A stretch of 64,000 bases of DNA from Coffea arabica (taxonomy: Eukaryota > Streptophyta > Magnoliopsida > Gentianales > Rubiaceae), in assembly GCF_036785885.1 (NCBI RefSeq), contig NC_092310.1, positions 1,550,001-1,614,000 on the forward strand, in the 5' to 3' direction. The notes under the pieces were generated by a model that saw nothing but the letters and a program-made list of their open reading frames with translations, was not told the DNA's origin and searched no databases. Position numbers and translations under genes: made by a program. Numbering within the stretch: position 1 is the first letter of the stretch; each line of letters opens with the position of its first letter. Shown here piece by piece: positions 34,662 to 45,972 of the stretch.

Positions 34662-35999
34662 TCAAGTAGTCGCTTGGTCAGGTGAAAATGGTGGAGTCGG
34701 AGGTGCTTCAATACCCAACTTGGTCTCGATGCGACGAAGACGCTCGGAGTTCCGTTTGTTCTCTTGGCGGCTCTTCTTCACCTCAGCCTCGACGCAAAGC
34801 AGCTTGTCCATTATTTTTTTCAGAAACGATCGAGTGTCTTGAGGTGAGGTTGGAGGACGTGAGGAAGATGGCTCAATTGAGACCGGTGGGGTGGTTGTCT
34901 CAACCTCTTGACCTTCTTCAATTCGTGCAATTTCTGCTTCCTCCTCCTGCCTAATATCTCCATGAGTGCCCCCTTGAGTTGAAGGACCACCTAAATCTTT
35001 ACTCTTCAGAATGAACCTGCAAAAATCCAGTGTAAAGATGTCCTTCTTCTTGAGACCTGTAGGGATAGCGTTAGAGAAATCCACTCCAGCCCTTTGGAAC
35101 TTCAAGGTCAAAAATCGAGGATATGGGAAAGCATGTTTGATGTCGTTACTACGAACCACAGTCCACATGTGGTTGGTGATAATGCTTCCCAATGGAATGC
35201 CCTCGATGTTACCTAGACCATGCTCCATTTTATCCAAGAAATAGATGTCGCTTGTGCGCGCCTCATTGGTTCCACTCGCCCTCGGAATAATGTTGGAGGA
35301 AAATAGATAAATAAGAAGACGTTGCGACTCCGGAAATGACGAAGTCAATACGGAATATCGCCCAGTCGTCCTAGTAGCTTTATACTCAACCCCCAAGCGT
35401 ACAAGTGCCTCTAACATGTTCCAAGAATCCAAGTCGTTGGGTTTAAAAGCTTTCTTCAAATCTACCTTACGCCCTACATCCGAAACATGAAGATAGCGCT
35501 CCAAATCAGCTCTATGGACTCGAACTTTTCTCCCTCGCACTGTACTGGTAATCACTTCCGTGTCGTGGTGAAAAACCTTCTTGTCCTCCACATTCGCATA
35601 GAATTCTCGGACAAGCTCCTCATAATAGAAATTTGGGATGTTAAAGAAGTTTTCCCATCCCAATTTGGCAAAGGAAGCCTTGAGATGGTAGACCTCCTCA
35701 ACATCCGGAGTGACATCTTTCTCCACCAATACCTTAGCTCCCCTCCTAGCATTGTACCAAACTTCATTTTCGGCGGAGGTAAAGCGCGACTTATCATATG
35801 GGACTTCCTCCTCTTGTTCCCCTTGGACCTCTTGTTCCTCTTGTTGTTCTTGTTGTTGATTCTCCTCCTCGGATAATGGCTCGTCTTGAAGCGCAAGGCG
35901 TCTACTCGCTTTTCTTTTCAAGCGCGGTGGTCTAGACGTCGAAGCTTCTCCTCTCCTATTAGGAGGTGATTTCACTGCACCTTTCTTAGTGCGAGCCAT
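34662..35999 (-). CDS. Plant transposon-protein ORF (retrotransposon ORF2)
   Basis: A 445-residue intact ORF with a true ATG. The N-terminus is basic (MARTKKGAVKSPPNRRGEAS, KRKASRR, possibly nuclear), then a Glu/Gln-rich stretch (45-65), then a folded region from about 70 to 330 (FTSAENEVWYNARRGAK, KLGWENFFNIPNFYYEELVR, SDIYFLDKMEH). The tail has a Ser/Pro linker and a predicted helix rich in Lys, Arg and Glu (about 390-430). The folded part matches what Pfam calls the putative plant transposon protein domain (PF20167, recalled, not searched). Its function is unknown. It lies in sense orientation within the element, far downstream of the gag-like ORF, with no pol genes between. The relic at 26.9-27.9 kb is its decayed relative. 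Confidence 0.75.
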   Translation of the reverse strand: MARTKKGAVKSPPNRRGEASTSRPPRLKRKASRRLALQDEPLSEEENQQQEQQEEQEVQGEQEEEVPYDKSRFTSAENEVWYNARRGAKVLVEKDVTPDVEEVYHLKASFAKLGWENFFNIPNFYYEELVREFYANVEDKKVFHHDTEVITSTVRGRKVRVHRADLERYLHVSDVGRKVDLKKAFKPNDLDSWNMLEALVRLGVEYKATRTTGRYSVLTSSFPESQRLLIYLFSSNIIPRASGTNEARTSDIYFLDKMEHGLGNIEGIPLGSIITNHMWTVVRSNDIKHAFPYPRFLTLKFQRAGVDFSNAIPTGLKKKDIFTLDFCRFILKSKDLGGPSTQGGTHGDIRQEEEAEIARIEEGQEVETTTPPVSIEPSSSRPPTSPQDTRSFLKKIMDKLLCVEAEVKKSRQENKRNSERLRRIETKLGIEAPPTPPFSPDQATT

Positions 36000-37858
36000 T
36001 GTACCTAATTAAAATTATTAAATGTTAACTTCATTGAATTGGTACATTGTTAAGTAAAGATAATGAAAACTCATTCACTTTTACCTCTTTATCTTTAATT
36101 AGCCAATCTTATCAACTTACTCACATAATAATTAGCAATTAACTTCACAAGCAAGACTTTACAATTGATTATCAACAACAAATGCTTCTTTCATTTTTTT
36201 TTTCCAAATAAAACACTTAAGCATAAAATGTCCAAGTAAGTAGAGAAAGCAATTAAACAATCACACAACTTACTCCCAACTTAATGACCTAAATAAGCAT
36301 AATGAAATGCTAAAAAGCACCTTAACCATGAGTTTAGACTTAAAAAGGTCATTAATTCAACTTTAATCACATTTTCTAGAATAAACATGCCAAAAATCAA
36401 AGGATAAGCTAATTAAACCTAAATTTAGCATGTAAATATCCTAGAGCAATCCATTACTCTCATACAATTTTCTTCAATCCAATTGCCTCAAGAATTTAGA
36501 TAATAGTTATCAAATCAAAATAATCCTCAAAATTAGCTTAAAATTGCTAAATTCACCAAATAATCTCAAACCCATGAGTTAAACATCCCCAAATAATCAT
36601 CAATAAGCTCAATAATCATCATAAAAAGCATCAAACTTCACAAAATGAAAAAAATTCGAAATTGCCCAAAAATAGGAAAAAGTGAAAATTGGCAAAATTC
36701 AAATGACAACATTTGGTGAAGATTTGTTACCTCAAACTTGTTGGTAGATGATTAATGATGCAAATGGTGAAGAAACCCCCAAAAATTTCACTCCAATTTG
36801 GCCCCAAATGAAGAGTTCAAAAATTTGAAACCCTTGTTCTTCTCAAGCTCAAATCCGAATTAAAACTTGTTTTTGAAGGAATTTAAGCTATGAAATCAAC
36901 TCACAAGTAAAAGGGAAATGTTTTGGTGTATTTAGTTTGGAGATTGGATGGTGAAAAGTTGGATTTTAGGAGTAGTGTGTGTTTTAGGTGTGAGTGTGTG
37001 TGAAGTGTTGAAGAAAGGATGAAGAAGGAAGCTTGGGGAATCCGTGCGCGGATTCCCTTCTATTGCGCAAAACCCGCCAGAATCCGGCCAGTTTTCGGCC
37101 GGATATTCGGCCGGATTCTCGGCCGGATACTGGCCAGTAGCCACGAAATTTTTTTTCAATTTTGCCTCTCAATCCGGCCTTTAATCCGGCCTAAAATTGG
37201 CCGGATTGTTGGCCGGATTTGCTACAGTGCCTTTTTTTTTTTTTACTCTGCATATCCGGCCAGAAAATGGCCGGATTTCCGGCCGGATATGAGGCAGTAG
37301 CTCCGAAAATTTGATTTTTTCTTCCCCTGATAATCCGGCCATGAATCTGGCCAACTTTAGGCCAGATTTGAGACCGGATTTGCTGCAGAAATTTTTTATT
37401 TCTGCAGTTTTTCCTTCCGCTTTCCATTTTCAAAAGTTTTTTACTCACCCTATTTTCATCCTTTTCCATTTTCTTCAAGAAAAGCTCACCTTAAACATAA
37501 AAATTGTGCTTTCTCAACCAATTGCTCCTTGAAACATGAAATCATGCATCAATATAACTTTAGAATTAAGCACTTCAAATGCATGAATTGGATCAAATGA
37601 ACAAGAAAACTCCCTTTTTGCCTTAATATAAACACCTTTGCAATTGAGATCATTTGCATGAACTCTTGCCATTGCCACCTCATTTGGTCTTTTTTTGCAT
37701 CTTTTTCCAAAACCTACAAATGAAAAACAACAAAATTACTCAAACTTATACTTTAAACATAAAATCACTCCAAAGTAACACGAACTTAAACAAGCATTGG
37801 GTTGCCTCCCAATAAGCGCTTCTTTAAAGTCAATAGCTTGACTATATCACCTCATTTT
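36000..37858 (-). other. Spacer of copy C with GGCCGGAT repeats
   Basis: This lies between the two ORFs, where pol would be expected. It is AT-rich except at 37,070-37,390, which holds more than a dozen ATCCGGCC/GGCCGGAT words in blocks ending GGATTTGCTACAGT or similar. The GAGGCAACCCAA box (minus strand, near 37,800) follows the gag-like ORF. The open frames here are composition effects of the repeat. Confidence 0.7.
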
Positions 37859-38941
37859 TCAAGGAGGTTTAGTTAACGAATAATCCACCATTTTAGGCCT
37901 TGGTGGATCATTGTAAGGTGACTTAATAGAAAAAGCCACATGAACTAATGATGTGAGAGATGGAAGTGACTTACATATTCCAAGTGTTTCATAGATATTA
38001 CCTTGAATATGCACCACTTGAGAACTTACCAAATGAAATGCTATGAGAGTATCTTGGGCAGGAACACCTTTAGAACCTATACTTTCAATGCACTCCTCAA
38101 GAGGGGTAAAAAATGAGTCATTAAAACTCACCTCTTGCGGTTCAATGTTAGCTCCAAGGGTACTATCCTGTGAAATGGACATTTCCTCATTGAAACACAA
38201 GTTAGATTCATCATTTTGATCAAAATTTAATCCATTGTCACATACAACATTCCCACCATTCATAATAGGGTCATTTTGCCTATCATTAGAGGAAATAACT
38301 TCACACAATGCATATAATTGGTCATGTATTCTACCAAAGTGAGAAGCTAATTCATCTATTCTTTCCTCAATCCTATCAAAACGGTCAGAAGTTGCATTAG
38401 CTAATTTTTCTAAAGCTAACTCCCAAGATGGCTTAGAATCATTAGCTACCATTTCAATTGCCAACTCCCAAGATGGTTTTGATTCATATTGGACACATGC
38501 AGGTTGGTAATCATAAAAATACGGAGAAGCACTATATGCACATTGATTATTCCAACCATAAGCAGGAGGATTGCTCCAATTAGCACTATATTGATCAAAA
38601 CAAGGATTGTAATGCTCTAATTCATCACAGTAATTCATATTTTGTGCTTGCATGCATGTACTAGTGGCATGATAACCTCCACACAAGTCACAAATCACAT
38701 GATAAGAGTTAAAAGCATTAAAATTCTTCCCTTGCTCAATTTCATGCTTAATTGTGTCCATTTGAACTTGTAACATCATAACATCAAATTTAGCCTTTAA
38801 GCACCTTAAACCATCTTCAAAAGACATACATTCAGTAAATTCTTGGTTACCTCTGTTGAAGGAGCTTTGCACTTGGTAACCATCCATTGCCAATCTTCCA
38901 CTTCTCAAGCTTTGTCCTCCAAATTGACCTACCCTTCTCAT
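37859..38941 (-). CDS. Gag-like ORF of copy C
   Basis: A 360-residue intact ORF starting at MRRVGQFGG, 168 bases after the primer site. It has a CX2CX3HX4C zinc-knuckle-like motif (CDLCGGYHATSTC, about residues 83-95), then Tyr/Asn-rich DNA as in the C-terminal half of Tat/Athila Gag (NPPAYGWNNQ). A duplicated SKPSWELA-E motif and a coiled segment (LANATSDRFDRIEERIDELA) follow. The globular Gag N-terminal domain is not recognisable, so this is a reduced Gag that may help package the RNA with partner proteins. The acidic C-terminus has no match I know. It shares its order with the relic at 29.6-30.7 kb. Confidence 0.7.
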   Translation of the reverse strand: MRRVGQFGGQSLRSGRLAMDGYQVQSSFNRGNQEFTECMSFEDGLRCLKAKFDVMMLQVQMDTIKHEIEQGKNFNAFNSYHVICDLCGGYHATSTCMQAQNMNYCDELEHYNPCFDQYSANWSNPPAYGWNNQCAYSASPYFYDYQPACVQYESKPSWELAIEMVANDSKPSWELALEKLANATSDRFDRIEERIDELASHFGRIHDQLYALCEVISSNDRQNDPIMNGGNVVCDNGLNFDQNDESNLCFNEEMSISQDSTLGANIEPQEVSFNDSFFTPLEECIESIGSKGVPAQDTLIAFHLVSSQVVHIQGNIYETLGICKSLPSLTSLVHVAFSIKSPYNDPPRPKMVDYSLTKPP

Positions 38942-39108
38942 TACCTAAAATTGCTTTTAAACAACCTCAAAAGCAAAATTAGTAAGAAAAATAGGTAATG
39001 AAACACATACACATAAAATACAAAAATAACAGAAAATAACATTCACATTATAACTAATATAATGTCTAAACTAATAAAGTTGCTCTTCACACCGATATTG
39101 CCAAATCT

Positions 39109-39126
39109 TCCCCGGCAGCGGCGCCA
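39109..39126 (-). promoter_or_regulatory. Primer binding site (tRNA-Asp type)
   Basis: On the minus strand TGGCGCCGCTGCCGGGGA is complementary to the 3' end of plant tRNA-Asp with one mismatch. It lies 6 bases after the 5' LTR, which fixes the direction of the element as minus. Confidence 0.85.
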
Positions 39127-39132
39127 AAAACT

Positions 39133-40911
39133 TGACGGGTATTTTATATACGTGCAAGTTAAAAAAATCGAATTACACCCGTTCACTGCAAGTATACAGA
39201 TCAACTAGTAGTTTAGGGTATATATCGGGTCGATCCCACAGGGAAGAGTGAACAATTACCGGTATTACTAAAGCTTCTCTATTATTTAGACTATCAATGA
39301 ATTTTAACAAGTAAAACCTACTGAACTTATGCAAGAAATAACAAATGAAAGCTCCTTAGGTTGTGGTATCCCCAACTACTCATGCAAGTGCTATTTTTGG
39401 ATCATTGAATACTACATCTAGGCTAGTTATGGTGTAATTTCCTTAAACATGTGAAACCTACTTTCGTAGTGAATCAACTATACTCATAACTAATCCATAC
39501 CTATTTTCATGGTTATGAAATTAGCTACAAGTTCATTTCTTCAATGAAATTACATGAAATGAATCACTAAAAACCACATAAGTGCACTTCTACTTTCGTG
39601 AGTGTACTCCCTATGTTTAGCACTTCTTGAACTAGTGTTAAATCTCAATTTTCATTGCAGAAACAACACCTTAGATAATCACAATCAATGGTACCAGATT
39701 AATCATGATTTAAGAAGCCAAAGTGCTAAATAACTTGCTCAAATCATAGCAGTCAAATAACCAAATAATAAACACTAACAATCATAGAAAGTTCAACCAA
39801 ACCCAAGGCTTAAACTTTAAACACATATATTGAACACAAAATCCAGAACTTGTATATTAACTAAACTTGGAATCAAATACAAAAGATAAAGAGTTTGGAA
39901 GGAATACAACCCTTGTCACATGAGTTTTCTTCCTTGCCTTCTTCATCCTCCATTTTCATCCTAATCTAGATAATAAACAAGAATGGAAAAGCTACACTAC
40001 TCTATACTAAGCTAAACTAATACTAGGGAGATGAAAGAGCTACATTTCTGCAGCTTCAAGCTTTCTCCCGTAGCTCACTCTCTATTTTTCTGCTATGGAC
40101 TCCAATCTCCTCTCTGTTGCAATGAATTTGGCTCTTTAATGATGAAAGGTGGTCAAGAAATGAGGATTACATCTCCCTTTTACAGCTGGGAATGTTTCTC
40201 ACATGTCTAGCATCCCATGTGAGTTGGTGGAGGTGAAATTGAGTTTTCCGCGTAAAAAGCAGACCTCTCTGACCACAATCCGGCCAGAAATCCGGCCACA
40301 AATCCGGCCAAATTCCGGCCGGATTGCTACAGTGACCATTTGGTCACTTCTGGTTCAATTTCCAGCTCTGCTCCGATTTTGCATCAACTTCCACCGAACT
40401 TTTCTTGATGATAAAAGCTGATTTAGCTCTTGACCAAAACATGAAACTTGTAGCTCTTTGAGTTAGCTTTCCAATGCATCAAGAATCACCTCATTTGGAT
40501 CTGTGTAGGCTGAGAAATGACCGAAATACCCTTACCTGCTCATTGCCCTGTTCCAGTTTCGACCAGTAGAAATTTGCTATTGTAATTCGGCATTTTGACC
40601 TGGAAAACCTTCAAACTGGATTTAGATGTCTTCACCAAAGTTGTAGATCTATCTCTTATCTTCAAATGGGTTTAAGAATCATCCCAATCCGATCATTGTA
40701 ACTCAAGTTATAGCCGAAATACGAAAATGTGTCAAAACTGTCAAAATACACAAAATCCAAGTAAAAAGTGATAAAAACCTCATTTAATTGAACAAAAGCA
40801 TTTTATACCAATTATAGCCAAAATGAATCATTTTCTTCCAATAATATACCCAAAGTGACTAAAAATAATATAAAATATCATACAATTATTACGTAAATTA
40901 GTCACTTATCA
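39133..40911 (-). repeat. 5' LTR of copy C
   Basis: This is the right LTR in window coordinates and the transcription-start side for the minus-strand element. It matches 31,496-33,274 with about a dozen substitutions (for example TACAG for TATAG near its start) and no length change that I could see. Confidence 0.95.
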
Positions 40912-40969
40912 CTTATATTGCATAAGCAAATTGGTGTTCAAGGTATTCCGAATATTTGCGAATAACTAA

Positions 40970-41006
40970 TGCATGCTTTTACCATAAAGCATGGTAAAAG
41001 CATGCA
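40970..41006. repeat. Perfect 16 bp hairpin
   Basis: TGCATGCTTTTACCAT (40,970-40,985), a 5-base loop AAAGC, then the exact inverted copy (40,991-41,006). It lies 54 bases outside the right LTR of copy C, in the target DNA. Confidence 0.85.
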
Positions 41007-44000
41007 AAAATTGAAGACAAGCAACCATTTTAGGAACAATTAACCAGCACTTAATCAGTAAACGTTGCCACTCATACAAAGTATCTTAGTTTATTGCACC
41101 AAACTAATAATTGAATAGTTAGTAATTATTCAAGATATATAGTTACTAATTGACATCAAGAATCCCAATCAACAATAGCTCATGCTTATAGAAATAAAGA
41201 CCATGAAGCAAACATCTCAACATTTTACAAGAGATGATAAATCAACCAGGGAATTGATTAATATTTAAATTAATGCCACAATATACCATTAGACACAGAA
41301 AACACCACAATCTTTTTGAAATAAAATTAACTTTTGATGTAGTTGGCTATTAAGCCTTCAGAATTTCTTCTATACAGACTTCACATGATTTCATATTCAA
41401 CTACAGCTCAGTCAAAACCTATTTGGAAGCAAGCGCCTCCACTAGAACCTAGAGAGCTACTAATGTAAGAGCAGATATCATTAATTCCTGCTTAAGGGGC
41501 CTTAAACCCCTCCTTTGTAACCCAAAAAAAGAAAAAAGAGCAGATATCATTGATGTGTAGTGCATTGCAACAGGAAAAAAAGTAGGGAAATGGGCTATCA
41601 TTTTCATAAGTGGTACCTGCTCACTATTATTGAAATAAAAACTAGAAAACACTACAAACATAAACCCTCTTCCAAGACTACCATCTCCATTCTAAAACAC
41701 AGAGATAACAGAGGATGATAGTCAATTAGCACTCATCATAAGAAAAAATAGACATGAAAACAGAACAAACCATTGCAATGTGTCCAATGAAACAAAGCTA
41801 TGTAATAAAGCCCATAACCAATGATTAATTGAAAAAGTTTCAAAGATAAAGTTACCTTTAACAAGCCCTAAATGTGTCTGAAATTTGGAGAAAGTAGAAG
41901 AGCTGAAGGAGAGAGCCCAGAATGTCAGGCTAAGAAGAATAATGGTGATTACAGCAGCAATGGAGGAGTGGCAGAGGCAAGTGTAGAGACGGAGTGACAA
42001 AAATTGGACGGAGTAGGTCTTGCGATGGCCAAAGTGATGGGCGGAAGGTGGCGGGATTGGCAAAGGATGGAGGGAGTGGCCAGAGAAAAAGAAGGTAGGG
42101 GCAAGACAGTGGCAGGAGAGGTTAGTATTGGAGGTGGAAACGATGGTGGAGAAGGAGCAATCGGAATAGAAAGCTATTTCTTGCAACAAATGCTTGAACC
42201 GATTTTAATTTTTGACCCATGTAAGATCCGCGTGTAGATCCGATTTAGTTGTGAAATTGGAATTAGAATTCTTTTGGTCCGGTAAAGAATTCAATATATG
42301 GAATTGGACCCCATAAAATTCAAATTCAACTCTAATTCTTTAAGTAGAGCAGAATCCAAACGATAGAATTGGAATTGGGGCTCCAATTCCAATTCTAAAC
42401 CCCAATTCCACGGGAAACCAAACATACCCTTAATGTAATTGTTTTTATTCCTGAGTTGGCAATTGATTTATTCTTTGATTTTACCAATCAATAAGGGTGT
42501 TAGGAAGGGGTTTATGTCCGTATGAGGAAAACATTTGTGATAAATTGCAACATAGAATATTGTTTATGATGGTTTAATGCATTTAACCTACAATTAAAAT
42601 CCGATAAGAGTAGAATTGTGATTCATTAAAAGGAAGATAAAAAATGAATCTGATTTTTTCTAGAGTGAGAAACTATTGGAGTTGGTTAGGTTTGTCTTAT
42701 CAAAAAGGAGTGTACTTCACTCTTCAAATAGTGGCATAGCTAGAAATTGCTTCAACATGGGCAAGTATACATACACTTCCTTTTTTTGTGTAAAAATACT
42801 TGAATCGAAGACCTTTTACTTATAATCCATTCCATCTTATCATTCAATCCAACCCCTCACCCACCCCAAGCATACATACATATCACGCACATGCAACACA
42901 CACATTTTTGTTGACTTTGACCTTTACTCACTGTTATCTATAGTTAATTTATGGAGTTAAATGATTTAGTACATTTGATAGAAAAATAAAGCATATGATC
43001 AATATCTAAGTAATTTGATCACATTATTATCAATGATAAAATATATTTCACTCAGAGACATATATAAAAATAAAACATCAAAGTTTAAAAGAAACACTAG
43101 CGTACTTGTTAAACCAATCTTAGACTAATTAACTCAAGGGCTTAGTACCCAAACATTTACATTTATTTTATAAAATAGTGTAATTTAATGTTTATCACGA
43201 ATATTAGGATGGCAATCAACAATTATTTCCTAAGCCCCAGATCAACTGGCATGTTATCTAAATTAAAAATGATCATTTTTTGCCACTATCGGTATCATTG
43301 ACTTATCTTGAATTGCACGACTTTTCATTTTTGGGTAACATTACTCTTAATTAAAAAGATTACACAATTTAATGGGAGAATATATATTTTTATTGTATAC
43401 AGTTGAAGCTTTTGAATTACTCAACCACGAAAATAGATATTTTATAATGGATTTCGTTAATAATATATTCTACAAATGAAAACTGTGAATATTCTTAGTG
43501 GGCCAAAATTTTCTGCTATATGAACATCACCAGTATATGACATATTTTTAAGCCACCCTTGCTTCAAATTCTCGATTAAATTCAAGTGCTCATGTTTTCA
43601 ACCCAACAACAGTCAAATTTTGGTTTGTTCATCAAATTGGCAATAGTGATTTCATCTGGTAACCAAGTATTTTCTTCACCGCTGTCTTTGTCACTTTTTG
43701 AACTAAATAATTGTTTCATCTTCATGCACATAGTTTTATACTACTTCTAGTAGTAGTAGGAATAAAAATGATCCTAAATGGTCTCCCACCAAAACTCATC
43801 TTCATACACATAGTTTTCCATCTCTTGGCATTCCAGAAAAAGAGGAAAAGAAAAAAAAAATTCAGATTTTGTTTCAAGAAAGATGGCTTTATTTATTTAC
43901 TCTCATTATTCATTTCAAGAAAGATGGCTCCTTTTGCGAAGCAAGGGATGTACGAAAGCTCCCCATTGATGATGGTGTCATTGCTGATTGGTTGATGATA

Positions 44001-44640
44001 AATTTGGGGTTTTGGGCCGGTATTAAGGTTTGCATGCAACTATCTCATTATTGTACATTTTACATGATTAGTGTGTACAAATATTATTTTGTTGTAGGTC
44101 TGAATTTTGTTCGTATATATTAATTTAATATATTTATACAATCACGTCTATAAACATATTAATTTCTGAAAAAAGTACAACAATTGCACCAACTGTACTA
44201 AAGTTTAATCGTAATTGCCACAATCCCGTAAAATTGATAGTATCAATGCCCTTCTGGATGAACGTCTCTGCTAAATTCGATCTTTTCTAGCCCTAAAACA
44301 TGCTATGATCATCTCAGTTTTATCCACACATTTGCTTCCAAAATTTATATCTACATGGATTTTTCTAGCAAATGTCCAGGAGTACTAGTTAAGACACCCA
44401 AATTACACATATCTTAGTATGTGAATACACACACCCATATTTATTTCCCTCCTTCATTTAGATAGTTTCTCGAATTAGTTTTGCTCTTACCGAAAAATTA
44501 ACACTTGCCTATCTCAATGGGGCACTTGTTAGCCAACTCCTATCTTTGTTTCTGTTCCTGGTGATCGTATGCTATTGCACCCACAAAAAATTTCAAGCAC
44601 TTAGGTGGCTTAAGATAACGTGCTCTCAGTGTTTATGTTT
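41007..44640. other. Intergenic DNA, possible lost exon near 42 kb
   Basis: Mostly AT-rich. A minus-strand frame at 41,722-42,189 contains a hydrophobic stretch (AAVITIILLSLTFWALSF) and an AAAGGTAAC donor-like site near 41,850, so an exon is possible but unsupported. At 42,240-42,430 GAATTGGAATT-rich DNA ending ACCAAACATACCCTTA looks like a MITE end. Small direct repeats (ACATAGTTTT, AAGAAAGATGGCT) occur near 43,720-43,930. No gene is called. Confidence 0.35.
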
Positions 44641-44643
44641 AGA

Positions 44644-45395
44644 TTGATTGTAAGAAGAATGGAGCTCCTATAAGAGAATTTCACTTTCAATTGTCACGGC
44701 TACCTGAGGGAGCTCTGATGGCAATTGATGCATTTATATCTGTTGGACATTCATCTCATGTACAAGACTTGCGTATCATTGTGGCGCGAGAAGAAACTAC
44801 CTGCAAGTCTAGTAGATTTGACACATGCAGTTTGGAGAACTGGATTTGCAGCTCCTCAATTCAGTTTGTTGACCAAATTTTAGAAAACAGTTCTTAAACA
44901 GATTAAGATTGGTGGATAAAGCTTATTCAGGGTTGTCCTTCGCTTGAAGAACTGATGTTACTTTTGGCAGATCTAGATGATATCGTTAACAATTTTAAGG
45001 CTCAACTTCATGAAATTTCGAGTCCTTCAGTGAAAAAAGTTGACTGTATTTTGCAGTGAACATGAATATTGTGGATGCGGCCAATCTGAAGACTTTGAAG
45101 TATTCTGTTTATGCGGACCATGAAGTTACAGTTAATGCTGCGAATCTTGAAATTTTGGATTTTGACAGTGATTCATGTTCTAAATTTGAGATATCAAGTG
45201 CCTATGATCTTAAATTTTGAGATCATGAGCCTGGATTTTACTTTTGTCACAATCTGAAGTCTCTTGTTAAAGCCAAGATACCAGTGGACTAAAATTTCCA
45301 GCTGAGTGCAGAGTAAAATACAGTCAAGCTTCTGAGCTTATGCATGTATTGCAGAGTGTAAAATCACTCTGTCGATCAAAGAAATTTTTGGAGGT
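44644..45395 (+). pseudogene. F-box/LRR (FBD-type) protein relic
   Basis: The frame runs IREFHFQLSRLPEGALMAID, then VQDLRIIVAREE and LENWICSSS. After a stop and shift come WIKLIQGCPSLEELMLLLAD, then NLKTLKYSVYADHEVTVNAA and NLEILDFDSDS, then HNLKSLVKAKIPV. GCPSLEELML and the NL-x-LVKA element are typical of the LRR part of plant F-box/LRR proteins. No F-box motif is visible upstream, and at least three stops break the frame. In its intact form such a protein would be a substrate receptor docking on SKP1-like adaptors, three of which lie within the next 14 kb. Confidence 0.55.
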
Positions 45396-45491
45396 AAATT
45401 TCTTAAAAAAATTCTTCAATGTAAAATGACTTCTAAAATATACTATTTTGACATTTTAGAACTAAAAATACGATGATAGTCAATTTAATTA

Positions 45492-45963
45492 GGGTAAATT
45501 CCACTTTACCCCCCTGTGGTTTAGCGTTTTTTCACATAATCCCCCTATGGTTTCAAAAGCTATACATAACCCCCTCATGGTTTGGATTAAAGTGTCAAAG
45601 TAACAGAAATAGTCACTCGTAACGGAACTTCTAAAAATGTCGAAATTACCCTTATAAATACATGACACATTAACCCCCTATGATTTTTATATTTTACCAT
45701 ATAACCCCCTTATGGTTTAATACTTTACCATATAACCCCCTTATGCTTTTCAAAATATACACATAACCCCCCTTAGTTAATACATAAATTTCAACCTTAC
45801 ATAAGGGTATTTTTGACATTTTAGGTGACGCCGTTACGAGTGACCATTTCCGTTACTTTGACACTTTAATCCAAACCATGAGGGGGTTATGTATAGCTTT
45901 TGAAACCACAGGGGGGTTATGTGAAAAACGCTAAACCACAGGGGGGTAAAGTGGAGTTTGCCC
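45492..45963. mobile_element. MULE-type foldback MITE
   Basis: The inverted ends read GGGTAAATTCCACTTTACCC and, on the minus strand, GGGCAAACTCCACTTTACCC. They extend through CCACAGGGGGGTTATGTG-type sequence for about 150 bp. The 9 bp duplication ATTTAATTA (45,483-45,491 and 45,964-45,972) is exact. It is non-coding. It lies just after the F-box-like relic. Confidence 0.9.
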
Positions 45964-45972
45964 ATTTAATTA

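Larger units (their letters stand above)
31496..40911 (-). mobile_element. Complete non-autonomous LTR retrotransposon (copy C)
   Basis: Two LTRs of equal length (1,779 bp each) bound 5,858 bp of internal DNA. Both start TGACGGGTATTT and end CACTTATCA, and CTTAT flanks the element on both sides (31,491-31,495 and 40,912-40,916). On the minus strand the order is 5' LTR, primer site matching the 3' end of tRNA-Asp, a 360-codon gag-like ORF, a 1.9 kb spacer, a 445-codon plant transposon-protein ORF, a 1.4 kb tail, a polypurine tract and the 3' LTR. No protease, reverse transcriptase, RNase H or integrase is present, so it must borrow them. I counted about a dozen differences between the LTRs by eye, which indicates a recent insertion. 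The primer site and gag style point to the Ty3 Tat/Athila side; the lineage is inference. Confidence 0.92.

Noticed and set aside
34682..35896. Plus-strand frames opposite the 445-codon ORF, and an overlapping minus frame
   Set aside because: Shadows of the real minus-strand ORF; no independent support.
36932..37532. Several overlapping frames with Pro-Ala-Glu or Arg-Pro repeats
   Set aside because: All are translations of the GGCCGGAT repeat in the spacer of copy C.
41722..42189. 155-codon minus-strand frame with a hydrophobic stretch
   Set aside because: A donor-like site makes an exon conceivable, but there is no partner exon, no recognised domain and no clear promoter.
42240..42430. GAATTGG-rich stretch resembling a MITE
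   Set aside because: Only one end (ACCAAACATACCCTTA) is convincing; no matching left terminus or target duplication was found.
43711..44123. Two overlapping plus-strand frames before the F-box-like relic
   Set aside because: I looked for an F-box N-terminus and found none; low-complexity Lys/Phe sequence.
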